DNA of 64,000 nt. It comes from Tanypteryx hageni. Lineage: Eukaryota; Arthropoda; Insecta; Odonata; Petaluridae. Under the pieces are notes generated by a model. The model did no database searches, had not been told where the DNA came from, and saw nothing but the letters and a program-made list of their open reading frames with translations. How positions within the stretch are numbered: the first letter of the stretch is position 1; every line of letters starts with the position of its first letter. Below, one piece after another: positions 25,536-36,768 of this stretch. The stretch spans positions 25,406,369-25,470,368 of the forward strand of contig CM054114.1 of the NCBI GenBank assembly GCA_028673005.1, given 5' to 3'. The translations under genes were made by a program, and so were the position numbers.

Positions 25536-25934
25536 ATAGATATTTGACTTTATTTTGGCCAGGTTGAAGATAATAAGCCCTCTCTTACACCTAAACCCAT
25601 TCTTAATACATAAAGAATGGCACTGTATTAAACATTGAATTCGTAAAGGAATGCTAACAAAAAATAGTCCATAAACAATTACAACTTTGCAATTTAAAAG
25701 AATAAAAATGTTATAAAAAAGATAACTATACGCACAGAGAAAGAGAAAGTATTTACGTAAAGCGAAAAAATTCATGTATGAATATCACTCTTCATGTTTA
25801 GTATAATCCCACACCCGGGAAAACATCCACGTGCGAAAAACTCGCGAAAATCTACTTTAAGAGAGCCTACAAAACATGCTGTGTGTACAAATATACATTG
25901 ATGATTTAAGAAATATACCTGTTGATGTAGGAAA

Positions 25935-25936
<2 letters not shown>
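25536..25936. other. AT-rich stretch with no recognised feature
   Basis: No gene or repeat could be supported. Confidence 0.4.

Positions 25937-25980
<44 letters not shown>
25937..25980. repeat. (TA)n microsatellite
   Basis: About 22 uninterrupted AT/TA units. Confidence 0.97.
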
Positions 25981-25983
<3 letters not shown>

Positions 25984-26034
25984 TACAAAAATTTTTTAGC
26001 TGAATATATATAAGCACAAAACTTAGATTCATAC

Positions 26035-26490
26035 AAAGGCGGAAGGTGGGAGAGGAATGGTGAGGGGAGAGGGAGATGGGACCAGTGAGGGAGAGGGTAG
26101 AAGGGAGCGTAGGGCGTCGTAAAGGAAGGACGAGATGAGCGGTAAAGGTAGGGGAAGGTGGAATGGGAGAGAGGATAGATAAAATAGGATGACAGAATGG
26201 AAGAAAAGAGAGTGAAAGGCGAAGAGGAAGGGCGGAGGAGATCGATGGAAGAAGAGAGGAGAGATGGAAGAAGAGAGGAGAGATGGAACGAGAGGGAATA
26301 GGAAGAGAAGTGTAATACGTGTGATGGAGAGGGAGAAAGGGGAAGCGTATGCGAAAAATTGGAAGTAAAGGAAGAAGCAAGTGGACGCAAGGGAAGCTGA
26401 ATGAGCCCATAGCATTTGGAATGAAGAATAAGAGAGGGAAAGTATTAAAAGAAAGAGAGAGGGAGAGAAAGAGAGAATGGAAGGGGTTTT
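26035..26490. repeat. Polypurine tract
   Basis: Purine-rich plus strand with GAGAGGAGAGATGGAAGAAGA-type units, including a duplicated AGATGGAAGAAGAGAGGAG at about 26243-26283. Minus-strand open frames of up to 212 codons are Ser/Leu/Pro low complexity. Confidence 0.85.
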
Positions 26491-26757
26491 CTAGGATTCA
26501 TAGATAAACTATGGAAGGGGCAGGAGGGACAGAACGACAGGCAATCTGGACCACTTCCAGAGATTTTTGTCTCTCTCTCAATATCCACTCTCATATATTC
26601 GATGCCGCACCCGCGTACCTTCGATGAAGCTAGATCCCATTCTTATTTCTTCCTTTTAACTTTTTCTTGATTCGCCATATAAGAAAAATCATGCAACTCA
26701 CCCGGAAAAAAAAGAAACAAAAGTTTCTTTTACTTGTATTTTCTTTAGTTAACCAAG

Positions 26758-26759
<2 letters not shown>

Positions 26760-26805
<46 letters not shown>
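26760..26805. repeat. (TA)n microsatellite at the left edge of a repeat
   Basis: About 23 TA units joined directly to ACAACTTACGG, the same junction as at 31057/31058. Confidence 0.97.
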
Positions 26806-26806
<1 letters not shown>

Positions 26807-27015
26807 CAACTTACGGAAAAGGAAAGGTAAAATGAATATATGAATGTCAACAAGGTGTTGGGATGAGGAAACCCAGTGAGCACTCACCATTCAGACGACT
26901 TCAGGTTGGCGAGGCACCGGGGATGTCGAAGCGACACACGTAAAATAACACAAAAACACAGAAACATCACAAACGTAAAGCTTTCGGAACTACTCATTCT
27001 TCAGCTACAGAGAGA

Positions 27016-27053
<38 letters not shown>

Positions 27054-27058
27054 CCTAG
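26806..27058 (-). mobile_element. (TA)n-bracketed repeat, copy 1; possible Penelope-like relic
   Basis: 26806-27003 matches 31058-31255 with about seven single-base differences, so these are two recent copies. Both start right after a (TA)n tract with ACAACTTACGGAAAAGG and both end in (TA)n followed by TAGCCTAG. On the minus strand the element reads GCTGAAGAATGAGTAGTTCC then GAAAGCTTTACG. That resembles the CTGAAGA...CCGAAA signature, related to a hammerhead ribozyme core, found in terminal repeats of Penelope-like elements. The match to the hammerhead core is imperfect, with A in place of U in CUGAUGA. The open frame on the plus strand is not conserved beyond the DNA identity and has no domain. 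Confidence 0.6.
27018..27052. repeat. (TA)n microsatellite at the right edge of repeat copy 1
   Basis: About 17 TA units after AGAGAGAGA, followed by GCCTAG. Confidence 0.97.
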
Positions 27059-27742
27059 AAAAACTAAATATCGTGAGTGAGTATTATGCACATTAAAAAT
27101 TATGATGCAAATTATCCTCGTATTTACTTCCCAATTAATTTTCTAATATTAAATTTTGAAATAAGCAAAAGATGTTTTTATCTCTTTGGCATCTCCATGG
27201 AATCCAATAATAGAAACCATCAATGAATTCTAATAATAGTACATCTAACTCTAATTTGTCAGCAGCAAAAGCAACAAGCATTTGAGGCTCAAAGTTGACG
27301 CTGAAGGAAAAAAAAACATTTAAATATAAACTACATAGTGTTACGCCAAAATATTAACATGATAAAAATACAACGAAGAGGCTGATGTGCGCTAATATTC
27401 TTAAAATACAGAATATATCTGACAGATATTTTTAACGAAATTAGGTTTGTACTGACCTCAGTAGCGGAACTCCAATAGGAACAGGAGAGGAACGATATAT
27501 TTAGAGACCCACTCAGAACCATTCATCCAAATGCGAAAAATGAATGGACCGAAAAATTATTTTCGCAGGAGGCGGAAAGTTTGCAGCTCTGCCACTGACG
27601 GACTTGGTATTAACATTATCCATTAACAAATTGTTCATCCAATTATTCCTTTTGATATAAAAAAACATTTCCGCTCGTGATCAAAATAATTTTACCTACG
27701 TTCACTTATTTATCATTGGTTAATATACAGTTAACACGGTCA
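27059..27742. other. AT-rich stretch with no recognised feature
   Basis: No gene or repeat could be supported. Confidence 0.4.
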
Positions 27743-27750
27743 CCTAGAGC

Positions 27751-27936
27751 AGTGTTTCTTCTTGGAGACGCGGACACCCTACGATGTCCCACAATATTTC
27801 GTATTTTCACTTAGAAATATTAGCCAGAGCTGTGAGCGGGATTAAACAATTTATTAATATAAATAATCGCGTTGTCCTACTCAAACACGTGGACCTCTGA
27901 GAAATCACGCGCGGACTCCCAGTTGAAAAACACTAT
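27751..27936. mobile_element. hAT-type MITE with 8-bp target duplication
   Basis: The left end (C)AGTGTTTCTTCTTGGAGACG continuing CGGAC is matched by the right end read backwards, TAGTGTTTTTCAACTGGGAG continuing TCCGCG. This is the CAGTG-TTTCTCAA...GGACCGCG terminal style of hAT elements. The flanks CCTAGAGC (27743-27750) and CCTAGGGC (27937-27944) agree at 7 of 8 bases, as expected for a slightly aged 8-bp duplication. The 186-bp interior has no coding capacity. Confidence 0.7.
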
Positions 27937-28073
27937 CCTAGGGCATGTTCTTAGAAATGATAAAGAAACAAAATAGTACAATTTCGACTTCCAAATCCAG
28001 AGAATGAAGATAAATACTGAACCTCACATTTTGCATAAAGTAAGTGGATGACAATTACTGACAAGATCATAAA

Positions 28074-28921
28074 TACCGTATTTACTCGAATCCAAGACGA
28101 GCTTTATTTCAAATTTCAGCTTGCAAAAATCGAGTCCGAAGTCGTATACTTTCATACATAGCGGTCAATTTATCACGCGTCAAATCGTCGCGCTTCGATT
28201 CGTGGCGCGCCAATTCGTCGCACGACAAACTCTTCGCGCGTCAATTAATCGCTTGCAAAGTAACCGAAGTCTTAGACAAATTCGTCGTGAGACAAATTCG
28301 AAGGCGACACACCATGCCAGCGGGATACACTTGTTGGGTTGAGAGTCATCGCCTGCCATACGCCATTCAATGTATCTCACGTAATTCGCAAAGATAATTG
28401 CGATTCATTCTGATATTATCTAAATATGAAATTGTTTTGCGGAAATGTGTCTCCCGCCGCCGGTCACCAGTCATGCTGTCTCGCATTCCAATTAGTCTCG
28501 CGACGAATTTTTCGAGGGATGAATTGACACCGCTCAGTTTGTCGTGTAATGTATTGACGTGCGGCGAACCGTAGGAAATGTGGTTACGCGTTTAATCAAA
28601 ATTTTTTGAAGCAAATGAAACATAAGTTAAAATATTTGTTTCTACTGAAATTTTCCATTGCAAACTTATGAATTCAATTAATACAGTATTAATTTTAAAA
28701 TTACATTTAACAAATTCTTTTTTTTCAGACAAAAACTTGTAACAAACCATTTCAAATAATGAATGAACTAGTATACCTATACGGAATGGACGTGCTCGAA
28801 ATATACACCAAATACGTTCAGTGAGAAATTACGTCATAAAACCTTTTTTCTGTTTTGACAGTCTGCTAAAAGGGGGATCGTCTTAGATTCGGAGACGTCT
28901 TGGATTTGGGTAAATACGGTA
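28074..28921. mobile_element. Tc1/mariner (Tigger-type) non-autonomous element with TA duplication
   Basis: The left end TACCGTATTTACTCGAATCC continues AAGACG. The right end read backwards is TACCGTATTTACCCAAATCC continuing AAGACG, a terminal inverted repeat of about 26 bp with two mismatches. TA at 28074-28075 and 28920-28921 is the expected target duplication. Inside the right end a second copy of the motif occurs (CCGAATCTAAGACGATCCCC read backwards). There is no transposase frame. The interior carries a second inverted-repeat element (see 28160-28535). Confidence 0.8.
28160..28535. mobile_element. Inverted-repeat element nested in the Tigger-type element
   Basis: The left end AGCGGTCAATTTATCACGCG continues TCAAATCGTCGCG. 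It is matched by the right end read backwards, TGAGCGGTGTCAATTCATCC, continuing into a TTCGTCGCGAGAC block. Near the left end, 28186-28255, TCGTCGCGC/CAATTCGTCGCAC-type units repeat about every 17-20 bp. The superfamily is unknown; no coding capacity was seen. Confidence 0.55.
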
Positions 28922-31014
28922 CTCGTTTTTTAATGACTACTTAGAGTTTGAATAAATAAAAACTATTAAGTCTTCGGCAGCCACTAAATTTCAAACCGTT
29001 CTTTAAAATTATTCAGATTAAACAACTTATTTTGAATAACCGAGTTCGTTTTGTGTAGCCTTCGACGCCGTGAGAGGGTCGCCGTTCTCATCAGTTCCAT
29101 TGATAGTTGAATTCTGTGTAAATAACAGCTGTAACGGAAGTTTCAGCAAAATTTTTCAAATTGAGATTCGGACTCGCATCATGGATCTACGCAACGGCAA
29201 GAAGGTTTATGTTTTCCATCAAATGCGATCAAATTACAGCGATACATTCGTTAAAAATCCTGAAATCTTTTTCCCAAAAAAGGGGTTCCAATAGACAATC
29301 ATGTAGTTCACCTCATGGCTGTAATGGAATCGATACGATACGTCTCACCAATAGCCATCAAAGAATCATAAACTTTATATGGCAATAGGAGAGACAAATT
29401 GTGTCAAAAACATCGAACGCTAGTTCTACAACAGTTACGGTTTACTCTTCGTTATTTTAAATAAATAAAGTGGAATAAGACTATCCTCTACTAAACTCGG
29501 TTCAACAAAGAAAAACTACCCAGAAAAGATTAACCTGCAACTGTTATAAAATCGACGAGATTATACTAAACGGTCATGTAATATCCAAAGTTAAACGAAA
29601 AAGAAAATAAATTTGAAGTCACAATTTCATGAAAAATACTTGATTTTAAAAAAATGTAATTGCGACATCCACGTTCGTCACATCAATAAATTCCTTCATC
29701 TGTATGTAAATAATATGGCCGATAAAAAACGACGCGAATAGATTTATATGGATAAGTAAATTTAACGGGGAATACATTGAAACAACCTTACGTATTAAAT
29801 TTTATATTCGGTCAAAAATTTAAAGAGCGGTGTATATCATTCCAAGCAAAACTTCCGTAATACTTGAGATCTTTACGTAAAGAGCGAATTTTCCCTCTTT
29901 TTCCGAACGCCTTGCAGAGCAGAGTTATTTACGGGGGCGAAAATCGCTGTAAATTCGCCCGTCATTTTCTTCCGAAAAGTCGAGAACAAAAAAAATAAAA
30001 ATAATACCCTAGCCTAAGAAGTCCTAGGCGCACGAAAGCTGTGAAAAAATAGATTTCCCCGTTATCGCTACAAACGCATTAATATAAAAAAACTGAAGGG
30101 GCCATGCAAGAACGGCGGAAGCGGCGGAGAAAGAATAACGGCCTTCCATTTATCCGCTACGAACGAGGTCCCTTAAACCAATTTTCGGACGAATTCAAGA
30201 GAGTTCTCTCTCTTTCGCTCTCTCTCGCTCTCTCTCCCGCCGCCAAGGAAAAAGAAAAAAAAATGGCGAGAGATGCAGTTATCAGGAAGGGAATGGAAAA
30301 GTGGCCATCGAAGCAACGACCTCGATTTTTCTCCATCCTCACATCCGCTGCCCCATTCCTGCTACAACGTCTGCACTTGGCAGATAAGGAGGACCTCTTG
30401 GAATTTTTTTTTTAAATATATAAAGAAATCTCGCTCTCCCTCTCTCTCTCTCTCCGAACTTGAAAATTTTTTTTGGCCGGCCACCTTCTTCTTCCCCCAT
30501 TTCTTCAGAATCTATCGAATCTACGGACGTAGCAGATAAATCGAAAAGTAATACAAACAAACGGCCCGAAAAAAATAAGCAAGAAGAAGGATTTGAGCGA
30601 ATCGCTTTCCTGTCGATACAAGGCAGAAATACTAAAAGAAGAGGTGTTTTTACAGTCGCCGCACAAAATGGCCCGACTGGGGGATTGATAACTGATACGG
30701 GGGACAGAGGTCGAATAGTTTTCTTTTTTTCCCCTCGTGGAAAATGGATAGAGAGGTGTGACAGAAAGGTAGTAAATGTCCCATTCGCGTAAAAAGTTAA
30801 ATAAACCCCAGAGACGTATCGCACCTGAACAATACTGAATCCGAGAATTTTCGGGGAGAAAGTAAACTTCGAGGATTTAGCAAACGTATCGATGTTGTCC
30901 GATTTCGGTTAAATTGTGTCGCTATTGGAAATCACAATTATTGAATAATCGTTTATCGGACGGTTTAATATAATATATAGCAATATAATAATTGCGAACT
31001 TTATATTAACTTCG
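28922..31014. other. Mostly AT-rich stretch, no recognised gene
   Basis: No gene could be supported. 30090-30790 is richer in G+C and has overlapping open frames on both strands (for example 30460-30792 and 30339-30824), without recognisable domains. Short (CT)n runs lie at about 30205-30237 and 30431-30453. Confidence 0.4.

Positions 31015-31057
<43 letters not shown>
31015..31057. repeat. (TA)n microsatellite at the left edge of repeat copy 2
   Basis: About 21 TA units with the same junction to ACAACTTACGG as copy 1. Confidence 0.97.
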
Positions 31058-31058
<1 letters not shown>

Positions 31059-31301
31059 CAACTTACGGAAAAGGAAAGGTAAAATAGATATATGGATGTC
31101 AACAAGGTGTTGAGATGAGGAAACCCAGTGAGCACTCACCAATCAGACGACTTCAGGTTGGCGAGGCCCCGGGGATGTCGAAGCGACACACGTAAAATAA
31201 CACAAAAACACAGAAACATCACAAACGTAAAGCTTTCGGAACTACTCCTTCTTCATATATATATATATATATATATAATTAGACGTTCCTTATCGAGGAG
31301 A

Positions 31302-31350
<49 letters not shown>

Positions 31351-31364
31351 TATATATAGCCTAG
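31058..31364 (-). mobile_element. (TA)n-bracketed repeat, copy 2; possible Penelope-like relic
   Basis: The first ~198 bp are about 96 percent identical to 26806-27003. In place of the AGCTACAGAGAGAGA of copy 1, this copy passes straight into (TA)n, which is interrupted at about 31279-31304 by ATTAGACGTTCCTTATCGAG and GAGAATTAA. That insert resembles the outer end of the palindromic family at 40404-41591 (ATAGACGTTCCTTACACAGG on the reverse strand). It ends in (TA)n and TAGCCTAG like copy 1. On the minus strand GAAGAAGGAGTAGTTCCGAAA could form a GGA/TCC stem before GAAA, as in a hammerhead stem II. Confidence 0.6.
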
Positions 31365-32550
31365 GTAGTATTCGATTTAAATCGAAAAACGACGATAAAT
31401 GTCGACATTTTAAAATTTCAAAATCGACGAAAATGAATAGACGTCGATAAGCGTAGATTTTCCAACAAGATGGAAAAGTATACGTCCAAAAACCTACTCT
31501 GAATGATAATATTTAAGTTGTTTCTGTTTGCTTTTTTCGCAGTATTATTTTCTACGTACGATTTCGTTCCTTTTCTGAGCTTACATTAACAGTGAGACTG
31601 AAAGAAGGGCATTTTCTTACACCCAAATATGCGTCTTTTTGAAAAGCTCACGCTTCTACTCTGGACAATCAGGTAACTGCAAAGCCGTAAGGTAATTTTG
31701 AAAACAAGTGTTTCATTGCCCTTTTGAGGTTTATGAGATTATATTTTCCGAACTAATAATGGGGAATTTCACGAGCCTTTCTATACAGATAAGGTCATGA
31801 ATATGCCCTGCTGAGAATGCCTCGAGCCCTGTTAAACAAGGTTCGGTAGAAAGGAATTTCGGTGATCGTTTGAAGACATCTCGCTAATCGTTTTCTACCC
31901 CTTCCTCTCATCAACCTCGTGGAGTGTATTCCTAAAACAAATGTTCAGCATTACTTTCTAGGGTTTTTCCTACAGATGACCTTGTTGTTTGCACTTTCAC
32001 CCGTTCTCCCTATGTACAACCCGATATTTTGCAGTATTTTTCGTTCCTCTCTCGTGCTTTTGGCTCCTTCGTCTTGTAGTACAGGTTAGTAAATTTAAGT
32101 TTATATTTAATGGTTTAAAAAAGGTGTACATAAAATTCTTAAAACCTTTACGCTGAACTCGCAAATTATTTTTTTAAAAGAATGTTTCTCGGCAAAAGTA
32201 ATATCATATTGTTCAAATTTCATAAATAATCTTTTTCTAGTATACAATTTAAAGAGATAAATCATAATTTACTATCTACATTCACGATATAATATACTTT
32301 TCAACGACGCGATATGAATTATACGAAATCAAAAATCTGATGTGGTCACCACATGACTTTCACTCTATCTGAAATATTTCTAAAAATTCCAATTAGGTTA
32401 CATAACAATAAATATTTTAAGAAACTGAAAGAAAATTTTAGACTTTACACTAGAAATAAACTCAAACTATAGCCTTCTGATATTGGATATAGCCACAATC
32501 CTCCAACAATTAAGAAAAGAAAAAGGAGCGTTACTAAGATGTAACTAAGC
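31365..32550. other. AT-rich stretch, no recognised gene
   Basis: 31780-32090 has more balanced composition, and the minus strand contains a short GLYIGRTGES reading that recalls GIY-YIG-type motifs. The surrounding frame has stops and nothing else recognisable, so it is not called. Confidence 0.35.
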
Positions 32551-32554
32551 TTCA

Positions 32555-33012
32555 ATGGTTAACAATAGTCCTCGGTAGGTGGCGTGGTGGTGGCAACCAA
32601 AAAATATAAGATATCTCTTAAACAATGCATTATATGGAAAAATGTTTCAAACAAAAGTTGTAGGAAATAAGTTTTCTACAACTTTTATTCCAATTCATTT
32701 TTACATTTATCAAATATTAAAGCGATTATTTCAAAATAACGAACACGTTACAAGAGTAAACACCCAATTTCGATTGACCGAGTTTTACCAAAAACTATCT
32801 ATTTCTTGTGTTTTTTATAAAAATGTTATACATGAAATTTCGCGTTGACATGATTATTAGTTTTTGAGTTAGAGCACCCACAAAAAGCTATCACATATAC
32901 AAACACACAGAGACAACTTCGAGAAAATGGTCAATACGTTTTCAATGGACCTCAAGTGGTGTATTTCCGTTGAAATTTCGAAGTCAATTTTTTCATGAAA
33001 ACAATACTTTCC
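32555..33012 (-). repeat. Dispersed repeat family, copy in minus orientation
   Basis: Read on the minus strand, it shares several collinear blocks with 38640-38905: TTTTCATGAAAAAATTGACT, TTTCAACGGAAATACAC, GTGCTCTAACTCAAAAAC, a GCGAAATTT-GTAT block, and a TTTTTGGTAAAACTCGG...GTTTACTCTTGT block. Identity is about 70-80 percent. 32650-32685 also contains an imperfect inverted repeat, AAAGTTGTAGGAAA/TTTTCTACAACTTTT. The class is unknown. Confidence 0.6.
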
Positions 33013-33829
33013 TTATTTGAAGAAAGTAAATATATCTAGATTTGGAAGTACCAGCTTACGATGTTTGAGATTAAAAATATACTAAATGTCAGTGGTAAAA
33101 CAACAATAATATTCTTGTGACCGATATGCAAGGCGCTAATTTGATTAAACCATCAAGATTCAGTTAGTAAAAGGCGTGAATTAACTATTAATATTTTTTG
33201 CATATAGGTTGGTTGCCAAAACAGTCACGTTTGGAAAAATTTGTAAGGAAAGGAGTGTAAATAAAAAAATAAGAAATATAGTTTTTTGTTCGACAAATGA
33301 ACTTTTTCTGCAATAGCTATTTTTTTACTTAAAGAGGTAATCTTTCAAGTGAAAATATTCTTGTATAAATGTCTGTGCATATAGTATATATATAAATCTC
33401 GTGGACTGCTCAAATGTGGCGATTTTCTTGGTTAAATTCACGATTCAATTAGTAAAATATTAAATTAACGATTTAAATATACTACTTTGCATATTTTGTA
33501 TCGTATACTATTTTTACTGTAAGTAATAGATAAAATAATATTTTAATAAATTCTTTATTATTGTTTCCTTTAATACTAACATTTAAAAATTTAAGAATTT
33601 CGAAATAAAAAGTAAATTTAAATCATGGAATTGTAAGGCCGATAACTGCCAGCCATATACGTAAGTAGTAATTTTTTAAGCGTCAATTTTCGTTGAAAAT
33701 ATCTCGGAAAAATAAACGTCGGTTTTCAACAAAATATACATTGCAAATTGTGTGTGTTTTAATCAAATATTTTTCCATAAGTCAATAATGCAAATTAGTG
33801 CAGAGGTAAAATCTATTGAATTAAAAAAT
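33013..33829. other. AT-rich stretch, no recognised feature
   Basis: No gene or repeat could be supported. Confidence 0.4.
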
Positions 33830-33886
33830 ATAATAATGAAATATCACTCTGAAAAATCAATGTTTATCAGGGTGAGATGAAATGCT
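33830..33886 (+). mobile_element. Solo arm fragment of the palindromic element family
   Basis: AATGAAATATCACTCTGAAA, then AATCAATGTTTATCAGGGTG and AGATGAAATGCTTGCA, match the outer part of the right arm of the element at 40404-41591 (about 41460-41520). The outermost ~70 bp of the family end is absent. Confidence 0.65.
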
Positions 33887-34150
33887 TGCACCTCGGCCAC
33901 CAGATCTAACCGTTGCCGCTGCGATAAATGTTAATTTGAATTCACGTGGATGGATAGATAAAATTATAAGCGTCTATAATAGCAACGAGATTAAACAAAC
34001 AATTTTCATTGTTCGTGTTGTAATAGAAGTCTCTTTATTTTAATGTGGATTTGCATTTCTATGTTTTTGAAGGGATATTTCTGCTAATAACTGTAAGTTT
34101 TTATTTATCGTATTTGTTATTGATAGTAAGTTTATATTTATCTTGAATAC

Positions 34151-34226
34151 TTTTTGTTTTTATTCACTATTTAAGATAGATAATACTGTTTTTGTTTTTA
34201 TTCACTATTTAAGATAGATAATACTG
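34151..34226. repeat. Perfect 38-bp tandem duplication
   Basis: The 38-bp unit beginning TTTTTGTTTTTATTCACTAT and ending AGATAATACTG occurs twice in direct succession (34151-34188 and 34189-34226) without a mismatch. It is either a recent duplication or an assembly artefact. Confidence 0.9.
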
Positions 34227-36587
34227 TTGTAAAGGATGTTATTTTGAACAAATTTAAATGAACCATTTTAAAGTGTTGTCTTGTAGCTTAGCAATTCTTC
34301 AGATAACTATATTTATACAGTGCTTTATATGGATGGTTGATGTAATGTTAAAAAAAGAACAATTTATCATTTTTGTCATTTAAGTTAGGTGACTAAAATA
34401 TGAAATACGTATTCAATAGTTTTACTCCTGCTAATATCTAAAGCTGAATTACTCTGAACTAGCAGTATTTTTTGTTGATTTTAAGCAAAATGAATGGATA
34501 AGTCGGTATTTTCATTAATGAAACAAAAGATACTATCCAACCTCTTACTACTTATATACTAAACATTCTTATAGTTCTCTACTTCTGTCTGCCATTCTCA
34601 CAACTGTAAAAAGGCATAACTCAACAGCTGGTATACACTTTTGCAACTTTTTACGCCCATGCAAGCAGAAAAGTTATCATAATTATATTATAGATTTTAT
34701 TCATATTAAAGTGTTAACTGTATAAAAGTTGGTTATAAAATTCATTTTCATATCTTCAATTGTTAATACATTAAAATGTATTAGGCGTTTATCAATAATG
34801 AAACCTTCATTCAATTTAAAACCTACCATAGATTGTTTTAGCATATAACTATACAATGAGTAACACATCAGAAATTTAATAGAATACTCCAGTACTGTTT
34901 TTTTTACTATATATAAGATGATGAAATGTGCTTTTTTTAATTATGTGACTCGCTTCCATGATCTCCTCATGCGCCTACAAAGCAAGCATAAATGTTTTAC
35001 TTAGCATTGAATTGAATTGAATCCACGTCCTCAAACAATATCGTTTATATTCAATAAATAATATCTAATGACACTTCTTTCAGGCAAATATACGACTAAG
35101 CATACCTTAAGCTGATTGATGAGGTAAAACGGGATGAATTTGTTAAATATATAATAGATTACTGGTATTCTTCAATTCTATGGTTTAACAGAGAGTAATA
35201 CGATTCTAATTTTATAATGCTGTTACAGTCATTTCGTGCCGATATTTTAATTTAAATTATCAATAACAAAATATAATCATCATAATGTAAAAGTGTATAT
35301 TACTGGCGATATGTTTAACTTATTGTAAGATAGCTGCCTTTATTGTAGAAATGTTATTCGGTAAGTCAACATTTTTAATCAAAACATCTTAAGGAATTGC
35401 ATTTATCGTACCATGCGGCTCTTCTTTTAATCATACTTGGAGCTGATAAGGCATAGGAGGACCACGAGGCATGCGTCTTGTACTAACGGTGAGTAACTGA
35501 TGCGAGATGAGCCAATGCATTCCAATCGTAAATTCGCCGCCGAATTGGAATTTGGAGGTGGTAATCGATACGTTATATACCATTACTTTATCATATTTGA
35601 GGTATTGAGGGTAAGTATTGTGATCGTATAAAAATCTTTTGTGGTTATGTTGAACCAACCATTACCCATAATTTGTACGAGGGATGAATTGGTGGGAAAC
35701 CCCGCGCGAAGTAAAACTGTGCAAAGCGGAACTAACATATTATGTGAAAAATAGGGATGCGTTCCCGGCAATTATCACCCGATCCCGCACGTGCTTACAC
35801 GGGCACGAGAGAAACCCACGGTTTAACAGAATACGAATAAACCATTTTGTAGGAAAATATAGGAGGAGTGGTATTTTTGAAATCATCAAAGCCGACTGAA
35901 AATTTTAAGTAGTATATTCTCGCCGAATTCGACGAAAAGGTCGATTTACTGGAGAATTTTCCATTGAAATTTTGATTAAATCCTTTAAGTTATGGAACTC
36001 TGTTTCATTAATATTATTATATGAGCCAAATGTTTCAAGATGCAAGTATATAGCGCCCAGTGACAGTATAGCACAACAAGTGCTATGCCAAACTGTCCAC
36101 ACAACAAGAGAGAAAAGACGCGTACTTCATGCGTTCATAAGGGCAAAGTAGAGGCAATCTTCTTCAAATATGTAATCATGTTAAATAACTAATTCTACAA
36201 ACTTTCTTTTTGATATGATTAATATATTGCTACGAGAGAAGAGGGAAAGTTCATTTCTTGCTCATAGAAAGTTAGCAACACTGCTTGAGATTAAGTGGCA
36301 CCCCTGCATTGGTTATGTGTGCCATTTGCATAATTTATTATTCCTTTTTTTTCCGTGAAACGTGCTTAGAACCAAACTTAATGAAAATCCAATGAGAAGT
36401 TCCTGAGATAAGATATGATGGGAAATTAATTTTTTATTAATAGAAAGTTTGTATCCCTGCATGGGTAAAGGTGGAACGTCTGCTTTGGATAAACGACCGC
36501 TTTAATCATTTTCTTATATCCATATACCTAAATAGTACTCAGTATCAAACATCATGTAAAGCCACTCAGTAGGTTCGGAGAATTTTT
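34227..36587. other. AT-rich stretch, no recognised gene
   Basis: No supportable gene. 35440-35900 has somewhat higher G+C with open frames on both strands (35431-35658, 35684-35899) but no recognisable domain. Confidence 0.4.
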
Positions 36588-36768
36588 TAAATACTTTTTT
36601 ATCACCATTCGCATTCTGTCCAAAGACAGGTCCGTGATTATTCTTGTTTAAACCGCTTCTCCATACCCTCTCACTTCCCGCAGTTGATCGCTCTCTTTTC
36701 CTTTCAAGTCGTCTATCTGCCAAAATCTTTTCCTTACTCTTCCTCTTTTCACTTCCTCTTTTCACTTC
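36588..36768 (-). pseudogene. Reverse-transcriptase C-terminal tail fragment
   Basis: On the minus strand a continuous frame ends VWRSGLNKNNHGPVFGQNAN, after an Arg/Lys-rich run. In a neighbouring frame the same DNA reads DDLKGK, matching the fragment at 12985-13154. The DNA identity between the two is clear in GACAGGTCCGTGATTATTCT and in the following TTCTCCATA and CTTTCAA-TCGTCTATC blocks. This is the carboxyl end of an arthropod non-LTR endonuclease/reverse transcriptase; upstream catalytic motifs are absent, so the insert is truncated and dead. Confidence 0.7.

Noticed and set aside
26876..27058. Short open frame shared with 31128-31364
   Set aside because: The shared protein simply reflects DNA identity of two repeat copies; no domain and it ends in Ile-Tyr from (TA)n.
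31940..32060. GIY-YIG-like reading (YIGRTGES) on the minus strand
   Set aside because: Only a few residues match, with stops around them; chance similarity is likely.
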